A program made the translations under genes and the position numbers. From contig NZ_CP107780.1 in assembly GCF_036345175.1 (NCBI RefSeq), positions 5,518,001 to 5,582,000 of the forward strand: a stretch of DNA of 64,000 nt, given 5' to 3'. The notes under the pieces are model-generated. The model was not told where the DNA came from, made no database searches, and saw only the letters and a program-made list of their open reading frames with translations. Source of the DNA: Streptomyces sp. NBC_00576 (GTDB taxonomy: Bacteria > Actinomycetota > Actinomycetes > Streptomycetales > Streptomycetaceae). Positions 1 to 9,581 of the stretch are shown piece by piece (within the stretch, counting starts at the first letter, position 1; each line of letters begins with the position of its first letter).

Positions 1-28
1 CCTCCCTCGGCCGAACGGCCGAGGGAGG
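1..28. terminator. Hairpin terminator of an upstream gene
   Basis: Two 12-base arms (cctccctcggcc and ggccgagggagg) form a perfect inverted repeat around a 4-base loop at the window edge. No gene is visible on its left, so it probably ends a transcript that enters from outside. The 229 bases between it and the transporter operon must hold that operon's promoter, but I could not pick a convincing one. Confidence 0.7.
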
Positions 29-257
29 CGTCTGCGTCGTGTGTTCGCCATCTATCTGTTAGCAAAGTTTCACGTTCTGATGTCCATCACGTTTCAGGAA
101 CGGCGGAAGCCAGCTCTTGACGACTGGCCGAACAAGCGGCTCTTATTACCGCCACAATGTTCGGTCAAGTTGATTTCTGGTCGATTTAGATCAGCATGGA
201 CCCAGCGTAGTCGCGACCTTGCTCCCCGTTTCGGGGGGTCTGTCCTCAGGAGCCGTC

Positions 258-1568
258 ATGTACCACACCCCCTCCGGCCTCTCCGTCCCCGGTCCGAGCC
301 GCCGCACCCTGCTGCGCGGGATCGGCGGCGCGGCGGCGCTCGGCGCTGCCGCGCCGCTGCTGAGCGCCTGCGGCGACAGCGACTCGGGCTCCGACGCGAA
401 GACCGTCACCCTTGGCTCGAACTCGTCGGACGCCGTCCCGAAGAAGGCCTTCGCCGAGATCTATGCGGCGTTCACGAAGAAGACCGGCATCAAGGTCGAC
501 GTGAACACGAAGGACCACAACACGTTCCAGGAGCAGATCAACTCCTACCTCCAGGGCACCCCGGACGACGTGTTCACCTGGTTCGCCGGCTACCGCATGC
601 AGTTCTTCGCGGGCAAGGGCCTGGCCAGCCCGATCGACGACGTGTGGCAGAAGATCGGGAGCAACTTCCCCGAGCCGATGAAGCAGCTCAGCAAGGGCGC
701 GGACGGCAAGTACTACTTCGTGCCGCTGTACACGTACCCCTGGGCGATGTTCTACCGGAAGAGCGTCTTCAAGGAGCACGGCTACGAGGTGCCCACCACC
801 TGGGCGCAGTTCATCGCGCTGTGCAAGCAGATGCAGAAGGACGGCCTGGTCCCGATCGCCTTCGGCGACAAGGACGCCTGGCCCGCGCTCGGCACCTTCG
901 ACCAGATCAACTTCCGTACCAACGGCTACGACTTCCACGTCGAGCTGATGGCCGGAAAGGCATCCTGGACCGACGCGAAGGTTCGCGCCACGTTCGACAA
1001 CTGGGCCGAAATTCTCCCCTACAGCCAGGAGGGATCGACCGGTCGTACCTGGCAGGACGCGGCGCAGACGCTCGTCTCGAAGAAGGCCGGCATGTATCTG
1101 CTGGGCACCTTCGTGGGCCAGCAGTTCACGAACGCGACCGATCTCGCGGACCTCGACTTCTTCGCCTTCCCGGAGATCGACCCTTCCTTCGGGCAGGACA
1201 CGGTCGAGGCGCCGACCGACGGCTTCATGCTCAGCAAGGCCCCCAAGAACAAGGCCGGTTCCGTCCAGCTCCTCGAGTTCCTGGGCACTCCGGAGGCCGA
1301 GGAGATCTACCTCAAGGCCGACCCGAACGTCGTCGCCGCCTCCACCACCGCCGACACCTCCTCGTACAGCCCCCTGCAGAAGAAGGCGTACGCGATGATC
1401 AGCGGCGCGAAGAACCTCACCCAGTTCATGGACCGCGACAGCCGCCCGGACTTCACCTCCACGGTCATGCAGCCCGCGCTGCAGAAGTTCATCCGTGACC
1501 CCAAGGGCATCGACAGCCTGCTCGTGTCCATCGAGCGCCAGAAGAAGGCGATCTTCGCCTCCTCATGA
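258..1568 (+). CDS. Sugar ABC transporter substrate-binding lipoprotein
   Basis: Extracellular solute-binding protein of the maltose/sn-glycerol-3-phosphate type, 436 residues, delivering a sugar to the two permeases that follow. The N terminus has an SRR twin-arginine-like signal, a hydrophobic stretch and a lipobox ending LSAC, so it should be a lipid-anchored exported protein. The ATG at 258 is chosen because AGGAG precedes it by 5 bases; an upstream TTG at 219 in the same frame has no such site. Its 3' end overlaps the next gene by 4 bases. No ATPase gene lies in the window, as is common for Streptomyces sugar importers that share the MsiK ATPase. The neighbouring beta-galactosidase suggests a galactoside substrate, which is inference. 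Confidence 0.92.
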   Translation: MYHTPSGLSVPGPSRRTLLRGIGGAAALGAAAPLLSACGDSDSGSDAKTVTLGSNSSDAVPKKAFAEIYAAFTKKTGIKVDVNTKDHNTFQEQINSYLQGTPDDVFTWFAGYRMQFFAGKGLASPIDDVWQKIGSNFPEPMKQLSKGADGKYYFVPLYTYPWAMFYRKSVFKEHGYEVPTTWAQFIALCKQMQKDGLVPIAFGDKDAWPALGTFDQINFRTNGYDFHVELMAGKASWTDAKVRATFDNWAEILPYSQEGSTGRTWQDAAQTLVSKKAGMYLLGTFVGQQFTNATDLADLDFFAFPEIDPSFGQDTVEAPTDGFMLSKAPKNKAGSVQLLEFLGTPEAEEIYLKADPNVVAASTTADTSSYSPLQKKAYAMISGAKNLTQFMDRDSRPDFTSTVMQPALQKFIRDPKGIDSLLVSIERQKKAIFASS

Positions 1569-2563
1569 GCACCTTCGATTCGATCCCCGTGGTCCCGGGG
1601 GCGGCCGACGAGCCGCCCCCGGGCGGTACCGGCACTCCCTCCTCCCCGCAGAGCCGCAAGCCGGCCTCGGGCCACCGCCGGCTGCTGACCCGCCGTGACC
1701 GGGTCGCCCTGGGCTTCATGGCGGGTGTGCCGACGTTCCTGCACGTCGCCCTGGTGTGGGTGACGGCCTTCGCCTCGGTCGTGCTCGCCTTCACCACCTG
1801 GGACGGCATCGGCTTCGACTCCATCAAGTGGGTCGGGCTGCAGAACTTCCGCGAACTCTTCGACAGCAACCCGCAGTTCTGGCCGGCCGTCCAGCACAAC
1901 GTCATCTGGTTCGTCGTACTCATCGCGATCCCGACCCCGCTGGGCCTGTTCCTGGCCGTCCAGCTGGACAAGAACATCCGGTTCACCCGGGTCTACCAGA
2001 CGGCGTTCTTCCTGCCGGTCGTGGTGTCGCTGGCGGTCACCGGCTTCGTCTGGCAGCTGGTCTACAACCCGGACACGGGCCTGATCAACAGCCTCATCGG
2101 CGCCAACAAGCCCGGCCACTACATCGACTGGATCGGCGACCCCGACCTCAACCTCTGGGCCGTCCTGGTCGCCGCCTGCTGGCGGCACACCGGCTACATG
2201 ATGATCCTCTACCTAGCCGGTCTGAAGGGCGTCGACCCGTCGCTGCGCGAGGCCTCCTCGCTCGACGGCGCCAACGAGTGGCAGACGTTCAAGAACGTCA
2301 TCTTCCCCACCCTGCGCCCCACCAACACCATCGTCCTGGTCGTCACGATCATCGAGTCGCTGCGCGCGTTCGACCTCGTGTACGTCTTCAACGGCGGCGC
2401 CCAGGGCACCGAACTGCTGTCGATCCTCGTGACCAACAACATCATCGGCGAGTCCAGCCGTATCGGCTACGGGTCCGCGATCGCCGTCGTCCTGCTGGTG
2501 ATCTCGCTCGTCGTGATCATCCCGTATCTGATCAGCACCTTCCGGAAGGAGCGGCGGGCATGA
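1565..2563 (+). CDS. Sugar ABC transporter permease (MalF/UgpA-like)
   Basis: Integral membrane permease of 332 residues with about six hydrophobic segments after a proline-rich cytoplasmic N terminus of roughly 45 residues. The EAA loop characteristic of binding-protein-dependent permeases is visible as REASSLDGANEW about 105 residues from the C terminus. The ATG overlaps the stop of the binding-protein gene (ATGA), which implies translational coupling. With the next gene it should form the heterodimeric channel. Specificity cannot be read from the permease itself. Confidence 0.92.
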   Translation: MSTFDSIPVVPGAADEPPPGGTGTPSSPQSRKPASGHRRLLTRRDRVALGFMAGVPTFLHVALVWVTAFASVVLAFTTWDGIGFDSIKWVGLQNFRELFDSNPQFWPAVQHNVIWFVVLIAIPTPLGLFLAVQLDKNIRFTRVYQTAFFLPVVVSLAVTGFVWQLVYNPDTGLINSLIGANKPGHYIDWIGDPDLNLWAVLVAACWRHTGYMMILYLAGLKGVDPSLREASSLDGANEWQTFKNVIFPTLRPTNTIVLVVTIIESLRAFDLVYVFNGGAQGTELLSILVTNNIIGESSRIGYGSAIAVVLLVISLVVIIPYLISTFRKERRA

Positions 2564-3474
2564 GCGCTCCCACCCTGGCCGCGCAGGGGCCCGTGAAGGG
2601 CTCCGTGAAGGGGCAGCGCGCCCCCGTCCGCCCCGCCCGCGTGCTGCTGCACGTGTTCCTCGTCCTCATGTCGCTGGCCTGGCTGGCGCCCCTGCTGTGG
2701 GCCATGTTCGCGGCCCTGCGCCCCTACTCGGAGACCAGCGACAAGGGCTATGTCTCCTGGCCCGACAAGCTGAGCTTCGCCAACTTCACGAACGCGTTCA
2801 CGCAGTCGGACATGCTGCACTACTTCGGCAACACGCTGATCATCGCCGTACCGGCAGTGCTGCTGACCCTGTTCCTGTCGTCGATGGTCGCCTTCTACGT
2901 GAGCCGCTTCGACTTCCGGGTCAATATCTCCCTGCTACTGGTGTTCACGGCCGGCAACCTGCTTCCGCAGCAGGTGATCATCACCCCGCTGTACCGCCTC
3001 TACCTGCTCGTGGACCTGCCGGGAATCACTGCCTCGGGCAAGCTGTACGACTCCGCGCTCGGCCTGGTCCTCATCCATATCGCCTTCCAGTCGGGCTTCT
3101 GCGCGTTCGTGCTCGCCAACTACATGCGGATGCTCCCGCACGAGCTGACCGAGGCCGCCCTGGTCGACGGCGCCTCCGTCTGGCGGATGTACTGGCAGAT
3201 CGTGCTGCCGCTGTGCCGCCCGGCGATGGCGGCTCTGGCCACCCTGCTCTCCATCTGGATCTACAACGACTTCTTCTGGGCGATCGTGCTGATCTCCACC
3301 GGCGAGAACATGCCGATCACCTCGGCCCTCAACAACCTCTCCGGCCAGTACTTCACCGACCCCAACCTGGTCGCCGCGGGCGCTTTGCTGACCGCGATCC
3401 CCACCCTGGTCGTGTACTTCGCACTCCAGCGGCAGTTCGTCAGCGGCCTGACCCTGGGCGCAAACAAGGGCTGA
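2560..3474 (+). CDS. Sugar ABC transporter permease (MalG-like)
   Basis: Second permease of the importer, 304 residues. The EAA loop is visible as TEAALVDGASVWRMYW, and the C terminus has the typical FVSGLTLGANKG ending of MalG-type proteins. The ATG at 2560 overlaps the stop of the first permease by 4 bases; longer readings in this frame only translate the preceding gene out of frame. A 55-base gap with a short direct repeat (cgagtgtcgac twice) separates it from the glycosidase. Confidence 0.92.
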   Translation: MSAPTLAAQGPVKGSVKGQRAPVRPARVLLHVFLVLMSLAWLAPLLWAMFAALRPYSETSDKGYVSWPDKLSFANFTNAFTQSDMLHYFGNTLIIAVPAVLLTLFLSSMVAFYVSRFDFRVNISLLLVFTAGNLLPQQVIITPLYRLYLLVDLPGITASGKLYDSALGLVLIHIAFQSGFCAFVLANYMRMLPHELTEAALVDGASVWRMYWQIVLPLCRPAMAALATLLSIWIYNDFFWAIVLISTGENMPITSALNNLSGQYFTDPNLVAAGALLTAIPTLVVYFALQRQFVSGLTLGANKG

Positions 3475-3529
3475 CGCCCGCGTCCAACCGAGTGTCGACC
3501 GAGTGTCGACCGAGTGGAGTTGTTGACCG

Positions 3530-5545
3530 ATGAAGCGCGAACTCGCGGTCCCCGGTATCGCGTACGGGGGCGACTACAACCCCGAGCAGTGGCCCGAGGA
3601 GGTCTGGGCCGAGGACATGCGTCTGATGCGCGAGGCCGAGGTCACCATGGTCAGCGTCGGCATCTTCTCCTGGGCGCTGCTCGAACCGGCCGAGGGCGTC
3701 TACGACTTCACGCGCATGGACCGACTCCTGGACCTGCTGGCGCAGAACGGCATCGCCGCCGACCTCGCGACCCCGACGGCGGCACCGCCCGCCTGGTTCT
3801 TCCGCGCCCACCCCGAGGCACTCCCGGTGGACAAGGACGGCCGCCGACTCTCGTACGGCAGCCGCCAGACGTTCTGCCCGTCCAGCCCCGCCTACCGCGA
3901 GGCCGCCCTGCGGATCGCCGGCGCGCTGGCCGAGCGGTACGCCGACCACCCGGCCGTCGTCATGTGGCACGTCCACAACGAGTACGGCTGCCACAACCCC
4001 GCCTGCTACTGCGACGACAGCGCGGAATCCTTCCGCCACTGGCTGCGCGCACGGTACGGGAACGACCTGGCGGCACTGAACCACGCCTGGGGCACCACCT
4101 TCTGGAGCCAGTGGTACTACGACTGGGCCGAAATCATCCCGCCCCGCGCGACCGGCGCCGTCCCCAACCCCACCCACCAACTGGACTGGCGCCGCTTCTG
4201 CAGCGACGAGCTGCTGTCGCTGTACAAGGCGGAGAGGGACGTGCTGAGGGCGGCGGCCCCTTCCCTCCCGGCCACCACCAACTTCATGGTGATGTACAAC
4301 TTCGACGCGCTGGACTACTGGCGCTGGGCGCCGGAGCTGGACGTCGTCGCGAACGACCACTACCTCCGCTCGACCGACCCCGAGTCGCAGATCGACATCG
4401 CGCTGAGCGGCGACCTGATGCGGTCCCTCGCGGGCGGCCCCTGGTTCCTGATGGAGCACTCCACCGGCGCGGTGAACTGGCAGCCGGTCAACAGGGCGAA
4501 GACGGCAGGGGAGTTGCGCCGCAACGCCCTCGCCCATGTCGCCCACGGCGCGGACGGCATCGCGTACTTCCAGTGGCGGGCCGCGAAGGCGGGCGCGGAA
4601 CAGTGGCACTCGGCGATGCTTCCGCACGCCGGCACGGACAGCCAGATCTGGCGTGACGTGGTCCAACTGGGCGCGGACCTAAGGGCGTTGGCGGAGGTGC
4701 GTGGCAGCTCGGGCACGGCTTCGGTGGCCATCGTCTGGGACTGGAACGCCCGTTGGGCCCTGGAACTCCCCTCGCAGCCGAACAGCGAACTCCGCTTCCA
4801 GGATCTCGTACGGGACTGGTACGAGCCGCTGTGGCGGGCGGGCGTGGCGGTGGACTTCGTACGGCCGGACGCGGAGTTGGACGGATACCGGCTGGTGCTG
4901 GCACCGAGCCTGTACCTGATCGACGACGAGGGCGCCGGGAACCTCACGGGCTTCGCGGAGCGCGGCGGCACGCTGGCCGTCGGGTTCCACAGCGGTGCCG
5001 TGGACGCCAACTGCCATGTACGGCTCGGGGGTTACCCGGGCGCGTTCCGAGAGGCCCTCGGGGTGCGGGCGGACGAGCTGTTCCCCTTGCTGCCGGGGGA
5101 GTCGGTCGGCCTCAGCGGCGGCGACGGCACGGGAACCCTCTGGTCGGAGCGGTTGCGGCTGGAGGGCGCGGGGGCGGAGGCGGTGCTGTCGTACACGGAC
5201 GGTCCGTTGGCCGGGGTCCCGGCGGTGACACGCAACTCGGTCGGCACGGGCGCCGGTTGGTATCTGGCGACCCGGCCGGACCCGTCGACGCTGGGTGCGC
5301 TGCTCGGGCGTATGTGCGCGGAGGCCGGTGTCGAGGGGGTCCGGGCGACTCCGGTGGGGGTGGAGGCGGTGGTTCGGCGGGGACCGGATGCCGACTATCT
5401 CTTCCTCATCGACCATGCGGGGGACGGGGCGCAGGTCGCGGTGGCGGAGGGGGCGACCGAACTCCTCACCGGGGAACGGGTGGTCGGCGGTTCGGTGCGG
5501 GTTCTGCCGGGTGGGGTGGCGGTCGTACGGGAGGCGCGGCTTTAG
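3530..5545 (+). CDS. Glycoside hydrolase family 42 beta-galactosidase
   Basis: Cytoplasmic beta-galactosidase of 671 residues, close to the usual GH42 length, hydrolysing terminal beta-galactosides brought in by the importer. The barrel starts with YGGDYNPEQWP (about residues 12-22). The acid/base glutamate is in WHVHNEYG (E151), the nucleophile is in WFLMEHSTG (E309), and a cysteine cluster CHNPACYC after the acid/base residue matches the structural zinc site of the family. No signal peptide is present. A trimerisation-like domain and a small beta domain follow, with valine- and glycine-rich codon use near the end. Confidence 0.94.
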   Translation: MKRELAVPGIAYGGDYNPEQWPEEVWAEDMRLMREAEVTMVSVGIFSWALLEPAEGVYDFTRMDRLLDLLAQNGIAADLATPTAAPPAWFFRAHPEALPVDKDGRRLSYGSRQTFCPSSPAYREAALRIAGALAERYADHPAVVMWHVHNEYGCHNPACYCDDSAESFRHWLRARYGNDLAALNHAWGTTFWSQWYYDWAEIIPPRATGAVPNPTHQLDWRRFCSDELLSLYKAERDVLRAAAPSLPATTNFMVMYNFDALDYWRWAPELDVVANDHYLRSTDPESQIDIALSGDLMRSLAGGPWFLMEHSTGAVNWQPVNRAKTAGELRRNALAHVAHGADGIAYFQWRAAKAGAEQWHSAMLPHAGTDSQIWRDVVQLGADLRALAEVRGSSGTASVAIVWDWNARWALELPSQPNSELRFQDLVRDWYEPLWRAGVAVDFVRPDAELDGYRLVLAPSLYLIDDEGAGNLTGFAERGGTLAVGFHSGAVDANCHVRLGGYPGAFREALGVRADELFPLLPGESVGLSGGDGTGTLWSERLRLEGAGAEAVLSYTDGPLAGVPAVTRNSVGTGAGWYLATRPDPSTLGALLGRMCAEAGVEGVRATPVGVEAVVRRGPDADYLFLIDHAGDGAQVAVAEGATELLTGERVVGGSVRVLPGGVAVVREARL

Positions 5546-5743
5546 CTTCACCAGGCGTGCACTGGCCGTGAGGGCCACCGGCCCGCAAAGACCAGGGCAT
5601 CCGTTTGGTCCGGTTGCCTGTTTCCGGCTACTTGTTTCCCATGACCTCATGGGTGTGGGCCTTGGGCTTGCCCACGGCGGAATGCTTCGTCCCAGAGCCG
5701 TTCCAAGGCGTCCTTCTTGCGGGGTGAAGGGCCCGCGTCTGCG

Positions 5744-6652
5744 CTACTCGGCCTCGAAGATCTCTACGGCGGACGAGGCGGTGACGGCGCGGCGAAGCCA
5801 GCGGTTCAGGGTCTCGGGGTCACTGCAGCCAGTGATGCGTTCACGGGCGTCTTCGGGGACATCGATACCGCGCTCGGTGAGGACGATCAGGATGTCCTCG
5901 GCGGCGCGTTGCGTCTCGCCCTCTGTCCGGCCCTCTGTCCGGCCCTCGGTCCGCGCTTCGTCGCGGACTTCTTCGAAGAGGGGCGACTTGTAGAAAGAAA
6001 GGTCCACGGCCACCAGTGTCCTCCATTGCGCTGCGGCGGGCAGCTTGCCCAGGCCCTGTGAGATGAATTCGATGACGGGATTCTTGACGGCGTCCGGCTG
6101 GTCCTGCAGAACGGTCGTCATTGCTTTGAGTATGGCCCCGATGTCCTGATGCTTGGCATGGGTGATCGCGGCCAGCGTGGCGAGCGGGAGGTCCTTGCGA
6201 ACCTCGGCGGGGTTGGTCATCACCGGCATGTTGTGCGGGCCCGCGACGAGTGGGCGCAGGGTGAGAAGGGGCCACTGGCGAGGGCCGAAGGAGACCGGGC
6301 GGGCTGCCCACTCGGCGGTCGCGCGGTCCTGGCAGACGACCAGCAGCATCGGCTGCAGCCGGTACTTCGCGAGTAGGTAGGCGGCGTAGTACGTCCAGCT
6401 CGCGGGCTTGCGGGGGTCCTTCTCACCCTGGGACTCGATGGCGAGGAGAAGCGGCTCGTCGTCCTCTGTCTCCAGCCGTAACAGGGTGTCGACGCGGCGT
6501 TCGACCGGCTGAGTCTCGGTGAGGTCGGTGGGCAGAAGGGTGGTCGAGATGGGTGAGGTGAAGGTGACGCCCAGCACCTCGGAGACCCGCGAGAAGAGCT
6601 CCGGGTACTCCTGGAAGATGCGGTGCATCGCCTCGTGGGGCGCGACGACCAT
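5744..6652 (-). CDS. Rpn/YhgA-like PD-(D/E)XK nuclease family protein
   Basis: 302 residues read from the ATG at 6652, which has AGGGA upstream; the frame is open for a further 39 codons. The N-terminal half has the layout RVDTLLRL ... PLLLAIESQGEKDP, a D-x(n)-ExQ core like that of Rpn recombination-promoting nucleases and related transposase-like proteins. The C-terminal part carries three copies of the tetrapeptide TEGR, written in DNA as a 12-base near-perfect tandem repeat at about 5930-5965, before a small helical end. Rpn family members are DNA nucleases, several with variable C-terminal repeats; whether this one cuts DNA is unknown. It stands alone between the galactosidase and a helix-turn-helix gene. 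Confidence 0.6.
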   Translation of the reverse strand: MVVAPHEAMHRIFQEYPELFSRVSEVLGVTFTSPISTTLLPTDLTETQPVERRVDTLLRLETEDDEPLLLAIESQGEKDPRKPASWTYYAAYLLAKYRLQPMLLVVCQDRATAEWAARPVSFGPRQWPLLTLRPLVAGPHNMPVMTNPAEVRKDLPLATLAAITHAKHQDIGAILKAMTTVLQDQPDAVKNPVIEFISQGLGKLPAAAQWRTLVAVDLSFYKSPLFEEVRDEARTEGRTEGRTEGETQRAAEDILIVLTERGIDVPEDARERITGCSDPETLNRWLRRAVTASSAVEIFEAE

Positions 6653-6814
6653 AAGGGTCCCTGTGAGTGTGAGGTGGTACGAGTCGTACGGAGAGGAATT
6701 GCCTGTGGCATGTGCCAAAGTGAATCCCGCTGTGAGCATAGGAGCCCAACGCAGGTTGGAAGTAGCCAAGTTGGCGATGTTTCACCCTGGAGGGTGAAGG
6801 TCTCCGGGAGCCGG

Positions 6815-7684
6815 TCAGCTGTGGAGGCGGCGGCATTCGCCGCAGCAGCCCGGCTCCGGGCCGCGGTACCCGCGGTCACAGTTGTCGCAGTTCTGGAGCG
6901 GGTGCCGGACGGGGGGTGGCCCGGCGGGTGCGCGGAGCGGAGGCGGTGGCGGCAGTTGGGCGGCGAGGCGGTGGGCCAGGAAGGCGGCTGGGCGCTGCAG
7001 GGGCTCGGGTGGCAGGTGCGTGGCCAGGGCTTCTTGCGCGGCGGTGGGGGTGAGGTCGCGTTCCAACCAGGCGGCGACTCCGGGGGCCAGGTGTTCCGCG
7101 TCGGTGGCGGAGAGCAGCAGGCGGGGGTCGTGGCGGCGGAGGCCTGAGAGGACGTCGGTGGCCTGCTGGATGAGGGTGGGGTGGGGGTACGAGGGTTTCG
7201 GTACGTCGGGCAGGGCGCGGCGTGGGGGCTTCTGGGCCGGGGTGGCGCGGCGGGCGGGGGGCTTGGACGCGTCGTCCGCCGTGGGTGTGGCGTGGTGTCC
7301 GGGCCGGTTGCAGGAGACCGTGCGGGTGACGATGCGACCGGCGGGGGTGCGTTCGCGGGAGCGGCGCAGGTAGCCGTGGGTTTCCAGTTCGCGCAGGGCG
7401 GTGGCGATACGGTCCGCCCCCTCAGGGAAGCGGGCGGTGAGCGTCTTGATGTCGACGCGGGCACCGGCGGGCAGCGACTGGATGTGGACGCTCAGGCCGA
7501 TGGCGAGCAGGGACAACTCGGGGTGCTGGGCGAGGTGGTTGCCGATCACCGTGAAGCGGTCGTTGTGGCGGGCGTTGTCGTGGATGACGCCGGAGACGCC
7601 GGAATTGGGGCGCCTGTGGGGGTGATTTTTGCCCGGGCTACGGGTCTGGGCGCACGGGGGCGCGCTAGGGTTTTGCGTATCCAT
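6815..7684 (-). CDS. Winged-helix-like protein with C-terminal Cys-rich knuckle
   Basis: 289 residues from the ATG at 7684, which has a GAGGAAG site upstream; the open frame continues 5' only as the complement of another gene. After a Pro-rich start, residues about 45-115 look like a winged helix (TVIGNHLAQHPELSLLAIGLSVHIQSL ... IATALRELETHGYLRR). A Pro/Ala-rich linker follows, then a helical region, and the protein ends in a four-cysteine cluster (CDNC ... CCGEC) of zinc-knuckle type. This arrangement recurs in Streptomyces proteins of unknown function, probably DNA binding. I do not recognise a specific role. Confidence 0.7.
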   Translation of the reverse strand: MDTQNPSAPPCAQTRSPGKNHPHRRPNSGVSGVIHDNARHNDRFTVIGNHLAQHPELSLLAIGLSVHIQSLPAGARVDIKTLTARFPEGADRIATALRELETHGYLRRSRERTPAGRIVTRTVSCNRPGHHATPTADDASKPPARRATPAQKPPRRALPDVPKPSYPHPTLIQQATDVLSGLRRHDPRLLLSATDAEHLAPGVAAWLERDLTPTAAQEALATHLPPEPLQRPAAFLAHRLAAQLPPPPPLRAPAGPPPVRHPLQNCDNCDRGYRGPEPGCCGECRRLHS

Positions 7685-8108
7685 CGGGAAGCTTCTTCTT
7701 CCTCGGCGGTCAGGCCCTCGCATTGGGATTGCACTCCCGGCGAGGGCCGTCGCATGTCTGGGGTTGTTTGTCGTGGTGCTGCTGCGCTGAGCGTAAGGCA
7801 GGCAACCGGGCACGAATCCACTTGAGTTGGCGATATTCACTCGGGGGAGTGAGTTTGCGCGGAAGCGGCCGTGGTCGCCGTCTCCGGCGAACGGGAGGGA
7901 AGGTGGGGCTTGGTGGGTTTCTTTCTCTCCCGTGTTTCTTTGGAAGAGCGCGGGGCCCGCCTGCGCACACGTCACCGGAACGCACCTCTCCGTGCTCCGG
8001 CGGACCCGTTTGCCGAACCGGCAACAGACCTCGCGTACGCCGCGCGCCCACCGCACGATGGCCGGTGACTGCCGACACGGCCGCCCGCCTACGACGTACG
8101 GAGGCCCC

Positions 8109-8923
8109 GTGCCCCACCCGCACCCCCTCACCCACCGCCTCGTCCCCTCCCCCGCCGGCCGCATCCACCTGGTCTCACGGGCCCCTTGGTCCTGCTGCTG
8201 CACGGGTTCCCGGAGTCCTGGTACTCCTGGCGGCACCAGCTCCCGGCCCCGGCCGCCGCCGGATACCGTGCCGTCGCCATCGACGTACGCGGGTACGGCC
8301 GTTCCTCGCGCCCCGAGCCGACAAGTGCGTACCGGATGCTTGACCTGGTCGACGACAACGTCGCCGTCGTACACGCCCTCGGGGAGAGTTCCGCGGTGCT
8401 GGTCGGCCATGACTGGGGCGCGACGATCGCCGCGACCTCCGCCCTGGTCCGCCCGGACGTGTTCCGTGCGGTCGCCCTGCTGAGCGTTCCGTACAGCCCA
8501 CCCGGCGGCCCCCGGCCCAGCGAGGTCTTCGCGCACATCGGTGGAGAGGAAGAGGAGTTCTACGTCTCCTACTTCCAGGAACCCGGCCGGGCCGAGGCCG
8601 AGATCGAACCCGACGTACGCGGCTGGCTGGCCGGTTTCTACGCCGCCCTCTCCGCCGACACCATGCCCGAACCCGGCGCCCCGGCCCCGCACTTCGTGAC
8701 GCGCGACGGAAAGGGAACCCTGCGCGACCGCTTCCCCCACGACCGACGGCCGGCCTGGCTCCCCGAACGCGAACTCGACGTATACGCAGAGGAGTTCGAG
8801 CGCACCGGAATGACCGGCGCCCTCGCCCGCTACCGGAACATGGACCGCGACTGGGAGGACCTGACGAACGGCGGCCACACCGGCGCCGATCAGCACCGTT
8901 GTCGACTGGGTATGCGGGCGTGA
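8109..8923 (+). pseudogene. Epoxide hydrolase-type alpha/beta hydrolase, 5' half
   Basis: Residues matching an alpha/beta hydrolase of the epoxide-hydrolase family begin at the GTG 8109 (PHPHPLTHRLVPSPAG) and run through LLLHGFPESWYSW (oxyanion region) and VGHDWG (nucleophile Asp). Two lesions are visible. A small deletion near 8178-8184 shifts the frame just before the HGFPE motif. The homology then stops after NMDRDWEDL near 8862, giving way to an unrelated tail ending at 8923. The missing C-terminal part, with the catalytic His in GCGHWIQQ, is found at 12327-12518. The gene is therefore dead and split. Confidence 0.8.
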
Positions 8924-8930
8924 TCGCGCA

Positions 8931-9581
8931 CTATGCGGTCACAACGCCCAGGAAGCGCAGCACCGCTAGGACGCGGCGGTGGTCGGCGTCGGCCTTGGGC
9001 AGGTCGAGCTTGGTGAAGATGCTGTTGATGTGCTTGGCGACCGCGCTCTCACTCACCACCAGCTCGGCGGCGACGCCGGAGTTGGACCGACCGCCCGCCA
9101 TCAGCTCCAGCACCTCCCGCTCGCGCGGCGTCAGCCGGTCGAGCGGACCGCTGTGCCGGCGCACCAGCAGCTGCGCGACGACCTGCGGGTCGAGCGCGGT
9201 GCCGCCGGCCGCCACCCGGCGTACCGCCTCGGCGAACTCCTCGACGTCGGCGACCCGTTGCTTGAGCAGATAGCCGACGCCCGAGGTGTTGGCGGCGAGC
9301 AGATCGACGGCGTACCGCTCCTCCACGTACTGCGACAGCAGGAGCACGGCGGTACTGGGGTACTGGCGGCGGATCACCAGCGCGGCGCGCACTCCCTCGT
9401 CGGTGAAGCCGGGCGGCATGCGCACGTCGACCACGGCGATGTCGGGCCGGTGCTCCTCGACAGCCGCCAGCAGCCCTTCTGCGTCGGCGACCTGCGCGCA
9501 CATCTCGAAGCCAGCCGCCTCCAGCACCTTGACCACGCCGATGCGCAGCAAGAGGGAATCCTCGGCGATCACGGCGCGCAC
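8931..9581 (-). CDS. NarL/LuxR-family response regulator
   Basis: 216 residues. The N-terminal receiver domain has the acidic pair ED at 7-8, the phospho-acceptor Asp about 52 in VVDVRMPPG, and a conserved Lys in YLLKQRV. The C-terminal LuxR-type helix-turn-helix reads LTPREREVLELMAGGRSNSGVAAEL. It partners the histidine kinase whose 3' end overlaps this gene's start by 13 bases, so the two are translated together. It should bind DNA when phosphorylated; its target is not evident, though the divergent membrane protein at 11027 is a candidate. Confidence 0.95.
   Translation of the reverse strand: MRAVIAEDSLLLRIGVVKVLEAAGFEMCAQVADAEGLLAAVEEHRPDIAVVDVRMPPGFTDEGVRAALVIRRQYPSTAVLLLSQYVEERYAVDLLAANTSGVGYLLKQRVADVEEFAEAVRRVAAGGTALDPQVVAQLLVRRHSGPLDRLTPREREVLELMAGGRSNSGVAAELVVSESAVAKHINSIFTKLDLPKADADHRRVLAVLRFLGVVTA

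Noticed and set aside
206..217. Treating the DRNGDGRITATD loop of the caspase protein (residue numbers given here) as an EF-hand domain
   Set aside because: It is a single loop, and similar sequences are common at this place in bacterial caspases; a full EF-hand pair is not present.
3440..4666. 408-codon minus-strand open frame opposite the galactosidase
   Set aside because: Same reason: the plus strand has complete GH42 catalytic motifs.
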